A stretch of DNA of 62,000 nt from Phoronis australis (taxonomy: Eukaryota > Phoronida > Phoronidae): positions 162,204 through 224,203 of the forward strand of contig NMRA01000134.1 of the NCBI GenBank assembly GCA_002633005.1. Direction: 5' to 3'. Shown here piece by piece: positions 34,361 to 45,305 of this stretch. The notes below the pieces were generated by a model that did not search any database, was not told where the DNA came from, and saw only the letters and a program-made list of their open reading frames with translations. The position numbers were made by a program, and so were the translations under genes. How positions within the stretch are numbered: the first letter of the stretch is position 1; every line of letters starts with the position of its first letter.

Positions 34361-34929
34361 CTTGTCGTAGCCAATACTCAACTTGTTGCATTTTATGCCT
34401 GATATTAGAAGATAATGTCATTCCTTTTCCGACTGGTTACATGTGGGGTATCCTTGGTACAAAATTGAATAAATATGATTGACGTTAGTCTTCATACACC
34501 TGGTTGGGTGGCAACATAGATTATAGACATCAGATTCGCAACTACGACAGTTTCTTGCGTAGTATCCTAGACTGAGGCGCCACTCTCTTAAATTACCAAT
34601 TTCAGTTTCCGGTTCATGTGACGGGAAATTCTCGCATCTATTTTATTGTCCAGTATAACGAAAAAAAATCGGCATTGAAACGCTGTTCAAAGTCTTCCAA
34701 TAGTAGAACTGTTGGTATCGTGAGCATTTTGACAATGCCACTGGTCATGTAACTGCAAAATTCAAACTTCAGTGCCCATTGATTTTGTCGTCTGCTTGCA
34801 CAATAGTACATACTTAGGGCCTACTTCGGACAGTTTGGGATTCAAAGTTCACGTACTGAGCAAATTTCAGAAATATATTAATTTTGTTCGGATTAATAAC
34901 GTAGAAAATATATCTGAAACTAAATAAGG
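34361..34929. other. Non-coding sequence
   Basis: No recognisable feature. Confidence 0.4.
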
Positions 34930-36005
34930 CGATCCAGATCCTCCCAAGGATACTATTGTTTCATGAAATGAAGAATATAAATCGGTAAATAAAACAACAA
35001 GAATGGATCAACTGAAATTTGAAATTTTCGGAGGTAACAACTTCCTTTATCAACAAAAACAGAAATAAAGTAAAATCAAACACAAAATGACAATTGACAT
35101 ATAAGATATGGTGTAATGAAAATGATACATTTTTGCGTAAAAAATTCAATGACATATTTTAAGAAGTTTTTATGTTCAATCCATGAGGTTCTATTGTATT
35201 CAGTTTGTCTATCCAATATTGTTCTCTTTTAAGTCTGTGAGGGGTACTGGGGTGTTGGAGTTTTTCTATTATTTGTACAGAAAGATCTTGAATATTATGG
35301 TTTTTGGAATTGAAATGATTACCTATAGTATCAGAAATGTTTTTATGTATTATGTTAAATCTATGATTACGAAACCGAGTTTGTAGATTATGTTGAGTTT
35401 GTCCTACGTATTGGATAGAACATTTTTTACAAGTTATAAGGTAAATAATATTGTTGGTGGTGCAATCAGAATAATGTTTTATTTCAAAGTTTTCATTGGT
35501 TTGGGAAGACTGGAAAAAAGTGCTATCGTTGATGAAGTTACACATTTTACACCTAGTTTTGTTACATTGTGTGTTGCCAATAGGTTTGTCAGTTTGGTGT
35601 ATATTGTCGATATTAGCTTTAACTAAATAATTTTTTAGATTTTTACATTTTCTCCAAGAAATTATAGGGGGATGAGGAAATAGGTTTTTCATTTGAGGGG
35701 AAATATGCAGTGTAGAAAGATGTTTTTTGAAGACGTGGCTAATTCCGTTTAAACATGGATTGAACATAGTTATGAAAGGTATTCTATTAGTAGTATTGCC
35801 TTTAGTTTTAGTTCTTAAAGATTCATTTCGAGTAATTGAGCGGACTTTGTCAAACTGTTTGTGTATAAGATGTAAGGGGAAATGACGTTGAATTAGATAG
35901 TACTTGAGTTCTTTTAAACGGTTATTAAAGGAAGTTTCTTCTGAACAAATGCGTCGAATTCTTAGGGCAAGGCTATATGGAAGGATTAAAAAATGCGCCT
36001 CTGCA
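34930..36005 (-). mobile_element. Penelope-like retroelement, 5'-truncated 3' fragment
   Basis: The minus strand carries the end of a Penelope-like coding region (35995-35159) followed by about 230 bp of AT-rich 3' tail. Reverse transcriptase proper is absent, and the break near 36005 fits the 5' truncation common in retroelements. Termini and target duplication were not resolved. Confidence 0.75.
35159..35995 (-). pseudogene. Penelope-like element C-terminal region with GIY-YIG endonuclease domain (truncated)
   Basis: The frame is open from about 35995 to the stop at 35161-35159. First comes the linker seen after the reverse transcriptase in Penelope elements (ALRIRRICSEE, then RLKELKYYLIQRHFP). 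Then a Cys-rich stretch (NKTRCKMCNFIN) leads into the GIY-YIG nuclease: YLITCKKCSIQYVGQT, Arg and His in RFRNHRFNI, and the EQYWIDKLNT element that carries the metal-binding Glu. The family uses this nuclease to cut target DNA for retrotransposition. The N-terminal reverse transcriptase is missing, so this copy is dead, yet the remaining frame has no stop or shift. That suggests a fairly recent insertion. Confidence 0.85.
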
Positions 36006-36336
36006 ACGATTTCACTGGTCTAACTTCCGTAAACATTCTGAAGTGAGCAGTTCTTTTGGGAAGTGTTAAGTGGCCCTTAAAAGGGCCGTTGGTTGTATTG
36101 TGCATGAGCCTTAGGTAAAGTGTGAATAATTCAACATAAATCACACAGTATACCGTTCTCACTCAAGTACTGAAGGTCCTCTTGATTCAAGTTTTCATCA
36201 GGGAAGGTTGGATGAGAACAAAGAAGACGACAATATCGATGTAGATGTGGTTACCATTCACCAACGTTGTCACGAACCCTGTCTCGTTCAGTTCTTGTTC
36301 CTGAATCCACAAGTAATCCTGAACCGTAGGGAAAAA

Positions 36337-36498
36337 CAGGGGCAGATCCAGGATTTTGAGTTAGGGGGAGACAGGGCAGAGTATTAGCCAGGATTTTGTC
36401 CTTCACACATTCTCACCCCCGAACTGCCAAATGGAATCTGGGAGAATTTAAGGGGAGGTGGGCATGGCCCCCTCGGCCCCCCTCTAAATCCGCCACTG
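36337..36498. mobile_element. Short non-autonomous element, CAGGGGC-related family 2, copy 2
   Basis: Starts caggggcagatccagg and ends aaatccgccactg, flanked by A-rich sequence on both sides (gaaaaa / aaaaagac), a possible target duplication. It aligns with 16262-16426. Non-coding. Confidence 0.75.
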
Positions 36499-37394
36499 AA
36501 AAAGACAGACAATAAAATTCGAAAATCGTCGCTTTCGTTCTATTCCGTGTTGCTTTCACCAGATTAACATTCTTCTCCAACATCCACCTACCAAAATCAA
36601 CGTTCTAATCCATTTTTAAGAAAGGTGTGCACTGTTTTCGTCTCTTGTTGATAGTGCTTAATTTTTGTTTTTACAATGCATTAATGGTGTTGAATGCATT
36701 TAGATGAACTGGCCTCATTGAGTTGAACAGAAACACTATAAAGTTCTTAAAATAGATAGAGCAACAACAGGACTCACTAAGAATTAGTTACTTACGGAGG
36801 GAAAATGATAGGCCTAGTCACTGTGCACGTGTGCACTGAACGTTTTGTATCTTATTTTTATTTGGACAATCTTTTGATACAGCAAATTTCCTTATTTATG
36901 CCCATCCTGATTTGAACGCAACTTAAGCTTCTTGGGTTCTATCATATTGGGGTTGGCATAGGGACCCACATGGTGCTTACTCGAATGGGCTTCATTTTTA
37001 TTAGCGTAGGTCCAGTAAATAAACAAAGTGGATGATTATCCTCTCCGGGATTTCATCATTAGCATTTTTTGCTGGGTGCTCAAGTTTTCACTGATTTTCA
37101 CATTTGTGTTTCGCTGAACGTCCAGTTCTGTGGTGTTATTTATACCAGACCAAACTTAAAAAAGAGACCCTTGTTTAAACCAGGAGCTGCATAGGGTGTA
37201 ATATGCGTTGCAAATTTTAATAAAAATGGACCTGTCTAGCAAACTACGGTAAATTCATAAAAGATTACGTGCAGTGCGACTGAAGTTCATACACAGTAAA
37301 ATTCTGGACTTCCAACCACTTGATCTGAATTGACATCTCAAATGTGAGTATGTAAACTGCTGTTAAAGTGCGAGATATGATTTTGAGTAGGCCA
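36499..37394. other. Non-coding sequence
   Basis: No gene or clear repeat seen. Confidence 0.4.
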
Positions 37395-37546
37395 GGGCCC
37401 AGTTGCATAAAAGTTATACGCCGTATAGCAACAATGACGTTGCATTATCACGCGTCACGTTGTTATTGTTGAACAATGCACCTGAAGTCATGCAACAATC
37501 AAACTTATCCAGCGGATAACTTTTGAAGCTTTATGCAACTCAGCCC
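37395..37546. mobile_element. Short inverted-repeat element, GGGCCCAGTTGCATAAA family, copy 1
   Basis: Begins gggcccagttgcataaaag and ends ctttatgcaactcagccc; the ends are inverted repeats. The interior has taacaatgacgt-type and gttattgttgaacaatg segments shared with 37855-37987. Confidence 0.8.
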
Positions 37547-37854
37547 AGGTGGTTATTTCTGGAGTATTAATGTGATCTTTATTGATGTTAAGGCTCTACG
37601 AGCGTTCGATTTATTTGTACACGGATGTGAATTCGTCGGCGAAGTCGGTGATCCAAACAGGTTCGTATCCAGGATTTTGAGTCGGGGGGATCCTGACGAA
37701 ATCTCTGCATTCTGCTGAGACAGTAACCGCCTGGTCAGGGCCAGCGAAGATGACTCATTTGGTTTATTCGCTCACTTTACTATGGCTGAAGTTCCTCGTA
37801 AGGACAAGAGTTCATAAATCAGTTAGCGGATAATTTTCGTCAAAAAATTTACCT

Positions 37855-37987
37855 GGGCCCAGTTGCATAAATGTTATACGCCATATAGCAACAATGACAT
37901 CACGCGCTACGTTGCTGTTGTTGAACAATGAACCTGACGTCATGCAACAATCCAGCGGATAATTTTGAAGCTTTATGCAACCCAGCC
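37855..37987. mobile_element. Short inverted-repeat element, GGGCCCAGTTGCATAAA family, copy 2
   Basis: Begins gggcccagttgcataaatg and ends ctttatgcaacccagcc. Close to copy 1 in sequence but shorter by about 20 bp. Confidence 0.8.
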
Positions 37988-38357
37988 AAGATAATTTTTA
38001 TCAAAAAGGAGTACAGAACAATGAATATTTTAAGACAGGATTAAGTACCATCCGAGGCCCTAATCCTAAAGTCGGCAATGCCCTAAAGTCGTTAATCATC
38101 TCGTTTCCGCTTCGGGAAGGTCACGCGACATCTAGCGTTCAAGTTTCCACCGTTCGTCTGCTTACGATTTTCAAGAGTATCGGGACCATAGACATCCAGT
38201 ATTAAGATATCTATGATCGGGACACCTAGCTGCTTATAATGCAAAACAAAACAGTGAGAGTTTGTTTTCAAAAATGATACTTAAAACAGCATATTTTACT
38301 AATGCAGTTTCTTGGGCATTTTCAAAACATGTTTTTTAAACCAACCATCGTTCAGAT
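37988..38357. other. Non-coding sequence
   Basis: Nothing recognisable. Confidence 0.4.
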
Positions 38358-38414
38358 CTCGCTGGTTCCCTGTGAGCCGCTAGGTGGTCGGTAGGCAAGT
38401 AGGGAAACAGCGAG
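38358..38414. mobile_element. 57-bp hairpin element with 10-bp target duplication, copy 2
   Basis: Starts ctcgctggttccctgtgagc and ends aagtagggaaacagcgag, with the same length as copy 1 and the same gccgctaggtggt loop. It is flanked by tcgttcagat on both sides (38348-38357 and 38415-38424). The arms are less perfect than in copy 1, so it may be older. Confidence 0.85.
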
Positions 38415-38602
38415 TCGTTCAGATCTGATATAAAACGAAATCTTGGGGTTGCTAAAGCAACATGTCCCAGGGTCGACTACAATTTGTAAGGCCAAATGAA
38501 CTTAACAGACACATACTTTATGCTGGGTCCTTATCGTTCCTTAAAGCACGCTGACTCACAAAAGGCGTCACTGTACACATTTGTGCTATCCGAAACATAA
38601 TA

Positions 38603-38810
38603 ATTTATCCCATACGCGTTGAATCAGTCGAGGGAAATACGGCCATGTAATAATGTTTTCCGTATTCACCTACCGCACTACTTCAACAGCGACCTCTGAC
38701 ATGGAAAGTTCAAAAGGTAGGTCAATGTCGATTGAACGTCGATAGCTGGTTCGATCATCAAACTTTCGGAAAATAGTAACGCAATTGCAACAGTGTGAGT
38801 AACAGTACAC
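38603..38810. repeat. Repeat element copy 2, left part (split by insertion)
   Basis: Aligns with 32644 onward. The rest of this copy continues at 40471 after the TTAA-flanked insertion. Confidence 0.8.
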
Positions 38811-39908
38811 TTAAAGGAGCATGCCACCCAGATCGAGTAGTTCTACTCCATAACAACACGTACGGTTGCGTTACCTGACAACTGACGGCAGACGGAGGTG
38901 TTGAAATTATCAATGACGTCATCGGTTTCACACGCAGTCTGTTCAGCAGTTCACAACACGGGTTACTGGTGTCAGCTTATCGCTTGAAGTCATCGTTTAA
39001 CACCAATAAATCATCAAACTTCGATGTAAAACCATTAAAAATACACCGAATTCTTAAAAAAACGTGTTGTTTTATTTCGCTCTTACGGATTAATTGGTAT
39101 TTGAACACACCGTAGCCTACAAAGTTCGGCAGGCCAATAAGGTCCGTAGCAGGAGTTTGGGGTGTGTTCGGAGATAATTTCGAAGTATTTTCCGTGAGAT
39201 ACAGACAAGAGACCCTAGATCTGTGTTGTTTAGACTTGTGATTTTTTGAGTTCTAAACACAAAACGCTTGCTATCCTAGCCAGTGGCTCCAGGAGCCTGA
39301 CGATCACTAGGCGCGTCGTGGCCGGCCGGATTCATGTGACTCCGCGTTATCCCGACCAGTGGCTCGGAAACTGATCAGACATCACGAACATAAACCAGCC
39401 AAAGTTCAGTGGAAACTAATCTTCCAGTTAAGAAAATACTGTACTAGTGAGCCAAGTAATGTGCACGTGATTATGTTGGGGAATTAGCCACGAAACTGCA
39501 AATCTACTTACTCGTCAGGGGCTGCGAATTCAGGTTCCGCTTTGGCCACAGCACTGTCAGGGCATTGACAATCATTATTTGAGTAATGTAAATGTAAATA
39601 AAGATTCCCCTAACACCTGGGAGTGGGATGGAAATCGAGTTATTTCACAACAATTTCTGCCAGCAAACACTAAATTAGCATGGGCTCACACGGCCTCGGT
39701 GTCCGGTCAATAGTTTTATTGCACGTAAAGCCGGTAACGCATAGATTTATTCATTGCTGGCTTCTCAAATCATTTGCTCTCACGAAAACTCCAAAGGCAT
39801 TGCAAATTGCATCTAATGAGACATACTTTGTTTCAGTTTTATATAAATATTGGTTAGGGTGAGAATAATTCATTTTGAAATAGAACGCTCAGTAATAAAC
39901 GCCAACAT

Positions 39909-40074
39909 GGCAACTCACAATCCCGACTTAGGACGAGCTAGAGCTCATCAGTCCCGACTTCGCAGGTGAATCGTTAAGTTTTGCAGGCTATCAATTCGAA
40001 CAGGAATACAGTGATGAAGAGATACTACAGAGGCGCAGTGAACAAGCTCAGACAACGGAACGTATGGAGTTTTT
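39909..40074 (+). pseudogene. Decayed coding remnant inside the TTAA element
   Basis: An ATG at 39909 opens MATHNPDLG, after which the frame must shift by one base to continue as GYQFEQEYSDEEILQRRSEQ and ends at a donor-like GGTAAG near 40074. Similar short acidic segments occur, as far as I remember, in proteins that accompany THAP-domain transposons, but I cannot verify this. The frame is broken, so it is not functional here. Confidence 0.35.
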
Positions 40075-40317
40075 TGGTAAGCCGGCATTCGTGAGGCACT
40101 GTCGACGTCTGCAGGCCACAGCCACGGAGATGTTTCACGGCCTCATACTTGCTATTTACAGCGTACACTTCATTCTTCACGACCATGAGCCACTTCCTAA
40201 GCATTTCGGACTCTCGAGGACGTAAAAAAACGATATACCCGCTTTCCTCGCAGCTGCTTAGTTCGGACAAGCGGGAACGATACACCGCAACATAGCGGCA
40301 TTCACTCTGCATATGAA
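40025..40317 (-). pseudogene. THAP-like zinc-finger remnant inside the TTAA element
   Basis: On the minus strand an ATG near 40300 opens MPLCCGVS. In a shifted frame, MLRKWLMVVKNE is followed by NSKYEAVKHL. The order CC, Trp-Leu in an LRKWL helix and a V-x-H element resembles a THAP DNA-binding domain, in which C2CH residues bind zinc. At least one frameshift and the loss of the C-terminal Cys/His pair make it non-functional. It overlaps the plus-strand remnant, so one of the two may be spurious. Confidence 0.35.
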
Positions 40318-40470
40318 CCGCTGACGTCGCTAGCGTCGTTTCTCACCTTCCTCACAGGTTAACGCGACAGCTCTTGGCAAGGTAAGGTCGACCGTATGCG
40401 AGGCGATGTGGATATAGACCGATTAAGACGGCAAAAAAGACTAATTAAATCGGGTGGCATTCTCCTTTAA

Positions 40471-40775
40471 CATGCAATCAGGTCTCAGTCGTAACATCCA
40501 GAGCAGGTATACGACAGTTGTGTCTGTTTTCAATTGATAATACTAATTATGTCGTCTGCAACTCAGGCGCCGATTTCTCGGTAACTACAATATGAAATAT
40601 AGGAGATGTTACAAGTTAAATGCTCAGTTACTGTTGCTTTCATCTTTTTTAGCTCTTTTCAAGTAATAAATCGTTACATTTAAAACCGTTTCTTTTACTA
40701 GAGAAAACTTGCAACCCAACACGCAAGTACATGGATATAGGCTGTGATCCGCCACGTGAAAAGTCTGAGTGAACT
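40471..40775. repeat. Repeat element copy 2, right part with a single hairpin arm
   Basis: Continues copy 2 after the TTAA insertion and ends with one arm of the hairpin seen complete at 33040-33303 (ctgttgctttcatc through ggctgtgatccgccacgtga). Confidence 0.8.
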
Positions 40776-41060
40776 ATTTGGAAAATCTGGCGAACAAAAT
40801 TAAAGAAACTTAGGAACTTGGTGCCTATGGGATATAAATACAAAATGTACCTCGATTGCCGTTGATGAAGTAATATCCCACGAGACATTATTCCGCGTAT
40901 CGACGGAGACCGAAGTATATGTGCACTTTTACACAAATTCTGTATGCATTTTTACTCTGTATTTTACCCGTTGATACAGAAACATGGCAAAAACACAGAA
41001 TGTAAGCAAACAGGAGCACAGAATAAGAATGAAACAGTTCATAAAAACATTTATTTATTA

Positions 41061-42872
41061 CAGAAGCCTGTAAAAAACAAGACAGAAAGCTGAGACAGTA
41101 TGATGTAGGCAGTCTACTTGAGGCATACGATAAAGTACTACGTGAGGATGGCATGTCCATTAACTCAGCAGCTGCAAATTACAATGTTCCATACCAAACG
41201 TTGAGAGATCGAGTAAGTGGGACGATAGAGCCAGAATGCGTCACAATGGGTGTGTCTCCAATCTTCGATGTGCATCACGAAGCCTTAATTGTAAAACATA
41301 TAAAAAGAAATGTCGAGACTTGGGTATGGGTGCAAAAGGCAAGAAGTCGGCGTTATGGTAACGGAGTGGTCAATCTAGCATGGAATAAGGAAGCCAAGAG
41401 AGTCCCTTTCCATTACGTGGTTTAGAGGGTTTGTAAAGCGCTTGCCAGAGGTGAGAGTTGTTGAGCTAAAGGGTCTACAATATGCGAGAGCAAAGTCTGC
41501 AAGTCAAGTGAATATTGACAAATATTTTGAAGTGCTGCATTCTGCTTTGGTGAAGTATGGTTTGGAAGTCAAAGCATATAAAGTATTTAATGTGGATGAA
41601 AAGGGTGTGACCACCAATTACAAGCCTCCACACATTTTCGCCTGCAGCAGAATGAAGTGTGCCCCTCAAGTGGTCACATCTGTGAGATCCGTGACCACAA
41701 CGGTATTGGGATGTGGCAGTGCAGCTAGCCAGGCGATCATCCCATTCTTTGTCTTTAAGGGCAAAAGATTCAGTTCAGATCTGCAAGATTCTTCTCCAGG
41801 GGCAACTGGAACACTCACAGATAGCGGATGGTCAAACTCTGAAGTCTTTCTCAAGTGGCTAGAAGATCACTTTGCGAAGTTTGTCCCAGGTGGCCTTCAG
41901 GAGCCCGTTCTACTGTTACTTGATGGCCACAAGTCACACACGGATATAAATGTAATAGAACGGGCGAAGAACTACAGCATTGCGAATCTAACTCTGCCAG
42001 CAAACACATCACACACTACAACCACTTGATGTTGGGTGTTATGGACCAGTGGGGGACGCGTGTAGCAATTTGTGCGGTGAAAGGGCCGGAATTACTCGCT
42101 TTGAACTTTGTTCCAAGGCAAGCAAAGCCTACATGATACGTTGTCTCCTGAAAATCTTCAATCGGTTTTCCGAAAGTCCGGAATATACCCGTTTGACAAT
42201 ACCGTTGTCCCCCCTGAAAGGATCACTCCATCCACAGCATTCCATGCGACTATTGGTAGAAGTGAGGTTGAAAATGATTTTTTTAGTAAACGGTTGCATA
42301 GGTGTACAGAAGAGAAGAGACCATTGTCAAGTGACTAAGTCCGTTCAAGCAGTTCTGCAAGTTTGTCTTGTAAGGTGCTGACAGAGAATGTAGAAATGCT
42401 GAAAAAGAAAAAAAGAACACAATGAAGGCACAGGTGACAAAAAGGCAAAGGTGACAAAAAAGGCACAAGAGACAAAAAAGAAACAGGTGATAAAAAGTCA
42501 AAGGTGACTACAAAGGCATGTGGAGATAAGAACAGCAACAAAAGTCAAGTTCAGAAGCCACGAAACGATAATGAACTAGGTCCATCAGGATTAAAGCCAT
42601 CACACGCTTCACATTTCGAAAGTGACAGAGCTGAGGACTCGGACACGGGGGATGAGGACAGTTGCTGCGTCTGGAACAAGTGGTCACCACTGCAACTACG
42701 CCAATGTGCGTCTCTTGTGATCATTAATTGGGGAAAATGTGAATTCCAAGACTGCAGCCACTGGACTCACCTAAGGTTTTGCTGTGAGGTGACAGCACTA
42801 AGGCGACACGACAGATTTGTTTGCCCCTGTCATAGCGTGCCATGCCATCAAAGCCAGCTCCAAGAAGAGTAA
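41061..42872 (+). pseudogene. Pogo-like (CENP-B/jerky-type) transposase, frameshifted, with C-terminal Cys/His finger
   Basis: Domains in order: a pipsqueak-type helix-turn-helix (LLEAYDKVLREDG, then NYNVPYQTLRDRV; about 41110-41210); a damaged CENP-B-type segment (EALIVKHIKRN); then the DDE-superfamily-1 core with FNVDEKGV (first Asp), LLLLDGHKSH (second Asp) and, in another frame, LQPLDVGCYGP (third Asp), followed by SPENLQSVFRKSGIYPFD. After a Lys-rich 18-bp repeat (42420-42515) comes a finger: CCVWNKWSP, WGKCEFQDCSHWTHLRFCC, then FVCPCH. Family enzymes cut and paste DNA at TA. At least three frame breaks (near 41425, 42015 and 42140) show it is inactive. Confidence 0.85.
42420..42515 (+). 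repeat. 18-bp tandem repeat in the transposase linker
   Basis: About five imperfect copies of ggtgacaaaaaggcaaa-like units, giving a lysine-rich linker between the catalytic core and the C-terminal finger. Confidence 0.8.
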
Positions 42873-43156
42873 CGAGTTATAACTAGGATCGGCTGTGCTT
42901 AACATGTTGAAAACTTAATAAGTTTAATGACTGTTGTAGTTTTAAATTTAAATCTCAAATAAAACATTACGTATTTTATCTATTAAACATCTAGTAAGCT
43001 ATTTATTTATTGTATTTAAAAGAGATTGACCAAAAGAAAGATTATTGTTGGTTACTTCATGTTAACTGGTCTAATTAAAACCGGATAATTAACAACTGAA
43101 AATGGTCTTTTTGTTACCTAAACTTGTTGTTAACAAATATCACAATTTTGATTGGT

Positions 43157-43525
43157 CATATTCTGTTTTCCCGTCTAGAAGAAAGAGGGCGACACGGTCA
43201 CGACTTTAGGGCCTCAAAAAAAAGAAAAAAAAAACGGCCGGCGCTTTCAAATGTCTTGCAAAAGCTTAGCCAGCCAGCTAGCTGTATGAAGACTATCGTC
43301 AAAATACAGCCAGGTACCTCTGTGTGTTTTTCTTCCATAGACCCCGAAATTGCACACAGCCAGGGTAGTTCTGCTCGTCAACTCGCCGTGAAACCTGTAT
43401 CAACATGCAGAGCTAAAGACCAAACGGGGTGCACGCAAAATCTGGGAATCAAACGACACTCACCTTGCCCGTTAGAGCCGTTTAAAAGTGGAAAACAATC
43501 TAATAAACGTCATTTTCTTGCGTAA
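43157..43525 (+). CDS. Weak candidate: coding exon with basic nuclear-signal-like stretch
   Basis: After a pyrimidine-rich stretch (gttttcccgtctag ending near 43180) the frame reads RHGHDFRASKKRKKKRPALS, then NVLQKLSQPASCMKTIVKI, and stays open to a stop at 43525. The KKRKKKRP cluster resembles a nuclear localisation signal. No domain is recognised. It could be a terminal exon of a host gene or a chance open frame in a GC-richer patch. Confidence 0.3.
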   Translation, partial: HILFSRLEERGRHGHDFRASKKRKKKRPALSNVLQKLSQPASCMKTIVKIQPGTSVCFSSIDPEIAHSQGSSARQLAVKPVSTCRAKDQTGCTQNLGIKRHSPCPLEPFKSGKQSNKRHFLA

Positions 43526-44374
43526 TCCTCCGCCTTTTCTGACAAAGAAAAGTTATGTCGTCGTTTTGAAAACAGTTCGCTGCATGGTGACACGCGCACG
43601 CGCCATTTCCTAAATTTTTGCGACATCTTTCGGGAGATGAGGATAGCTTGGCAGCAGCAAAATTTCTTCTGAAATTCGGTTTTTCGGTATCAATTAGTTG
43701 TGACGTGTACGCAACCTCGAGAAAGAACAACAGCTGATTGAAGAATCGGCGAAAAAATAAACTGGCCAATAGGTGACGCAATATTTCATGGCGCCGAAAG
43801 CCGACGCAGAAGATCGCTACACAACTTTAGCAGCAGAATCAACAGTAGAACACCAATTTTTCCGATACTAGAAAATAATTATATTTACTCAAATAAGTGT
43901 AGTTTTTAATGACACTAATTTTGTGTCATATTTTATCTAGTCATTTTTTACCCACATCGGTGCAAAGCTATAGACTCTATTCACGCGGCGGCCATTAAGA
44001 TCCAAAGCGAGGCTCACTGCGATAAACAAAGCGAAAGTAGACATTGCGTGAGTTAAATAGCCGGTCTTACGAGTCCAACCTGGATATTAAATTTTAATGA
44101 TGTGTCGACAATTAACCACAGAGACGCAGAAAATTACATTAGAGAACAAGTTAAGGCGCCAAAGAGTTGTCTGACGAAAGGGTTTAATTTTTTTCAGAAA
44201 ACTAGGTTCGAAACATGAAAAGTAAATATGACCAAATTGCTGCGATCGTAGTGTTACGGATTAGGTATTATGCTGAATGCAGGGTTACGTTTTTTCTTGT
44301 AAATTGTTGATCAAAATATTTTCTACGCGGACCAGGTCATCTGCTCGTATTGTTGACGAGTTGAAGACANTTTT

Positions 44375-44634
44375 TCAGTTAGGGGGGCAGGGCACAGGAA
44401 TAAGCAGCATTTCGGCAGATGCGCACGCCCAGCTTAAACTCTGGGGATGCAGGGGTCTTGAATTCTTGGGTTTGCGGACCTGTTGACTAAAAAAAAACGG
44501 TAACGGGATTCATTCAGCGCATATGCGTTGTTTATTCACCCCCCAAGACCCGCCCTGGTTGAGCCTGCTAGTCAGCAATTCGCACCCGAACTCAAAATGG
44601 GATCTGATACAATTTTAGGCCCCCCCCCCAAATC
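44375..44634. repeat. Fragment related to CAGGGGC family 2 inside the palindrome
   Basis: Contains agttaggggggcagggcaca near the left and cagcaattcgcacccgaactc, aaatgggatctg and aattttaggccc near the right, resembling 16262-16426 and 36337-36498. It is absent from the mirror-image side, so it inserted after the palindrome formed or was lost from one side. Confidence 0.45.
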
Positions 44635-45305
44635 CGTAGTCATGAAAACACAGCCTGGCTGGCCTATTCTCCGGTCGTTACGGGAACAACTGACCGACAT
44701 GCGACAAAATATGATCTAACTTTTCGAAAACATTTATAAATTTTACACGGACATATTTTGCATCGTCGCGGCAACGACCCAACGCTTCTGAATCTCAACG
44801 TCTGTAGAGATTGTGAAGCAGACAGTTGCATGTCCGTATTTTTTCTAGCCGTTCGCGGAACAACTTAACACGGTCTGAAACACCTGACAGAACTATGCCG
44901 ATAAGCTAACAGAGCATCGTAGCGAGCCTCGTTTTGGAATGCGCCTCCTGTCGGCATGAATAAGGTCTATAGACTCAATTCACGCCCACAGGAGGTGCGT
45001 TCCAAAACGAGGCTCGCTACGATAGCTCTGTTTGCTTATCGGCATAGTTGTATTTCAGTCCGCGTTGCTCCGCGAACAGCTAGAAAAAATACGGACACTC
45101 AACTGTCTGCTTTACAATCCCTAAAGACGTTGAGATTCGGAAGCGTTGGGTCGTTGCCATACGCCGCGACGAAGCAAAATATGTCCGTGTAAAATTTGTA
45201 AATGTTTTCGAAAAGTCAGATCAATTTTTGTCGCATCTCGGTTGCCAAGCATCATAGTAACGACCGGAGAATGGGCCAGCCAGGCTGTGTTTTCATGACT
45301 ACGGG
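44635..45305. repeat. Inner inverted-repeat pair of the compound palindrome
   Basis: Left arm from gtagtcatgaaaacacagcc to aatgcgcctcctg, right arm from caggaggtgcgttcc to gctgtgttttcatgactac. Arms are about 315 bp with a 37-bp spacer. Small insertions and substitutions separate them. Confidence 0.9.

Larger units (their letters stand above)
38811..40470. mobile_element. TTAA-flanked inverted-repeat DNA transposon, 1.65 kb (piggyBac- or Kolobok-like)
   Basis: TTAA at 38811-38814 and again at 40467-40470 brackets an element whose ends are aggagcatgccaccc and gggtggcattctcct, inverted repeats matching at 14 of 15 positions. The uninterrupted relative at 32644 onward passes through this point without the insertion, which confirms the boundaries. 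TTAA target use is known for piggyBac and Kolobok. Interior coding remnants (a THAP-like one and a plus-strand acidic one) favour Kolobok, but no transposase catalytic region is seen, so it is non-autonomous. Confidence 0.85.
40983..42872 (+). mobile_element. Decayed pogo/Tigger-like DNA transposon (coding part)
   Basis: Contains the transposase pseudogene described next. The left and right terminal inverted repeats and TA target duplication were not identified, so the true element is longer than the interval given. Confidence 0.7.

Noticed and set aside
36072-36087. Perfect palindrome ggcccttaaaagggcc resembling a histone mRNA 3' stem-loop
   Set aside because: Stem and loop size fit, but the flanks lack the histone context and no histone gene precedes it on either strand.
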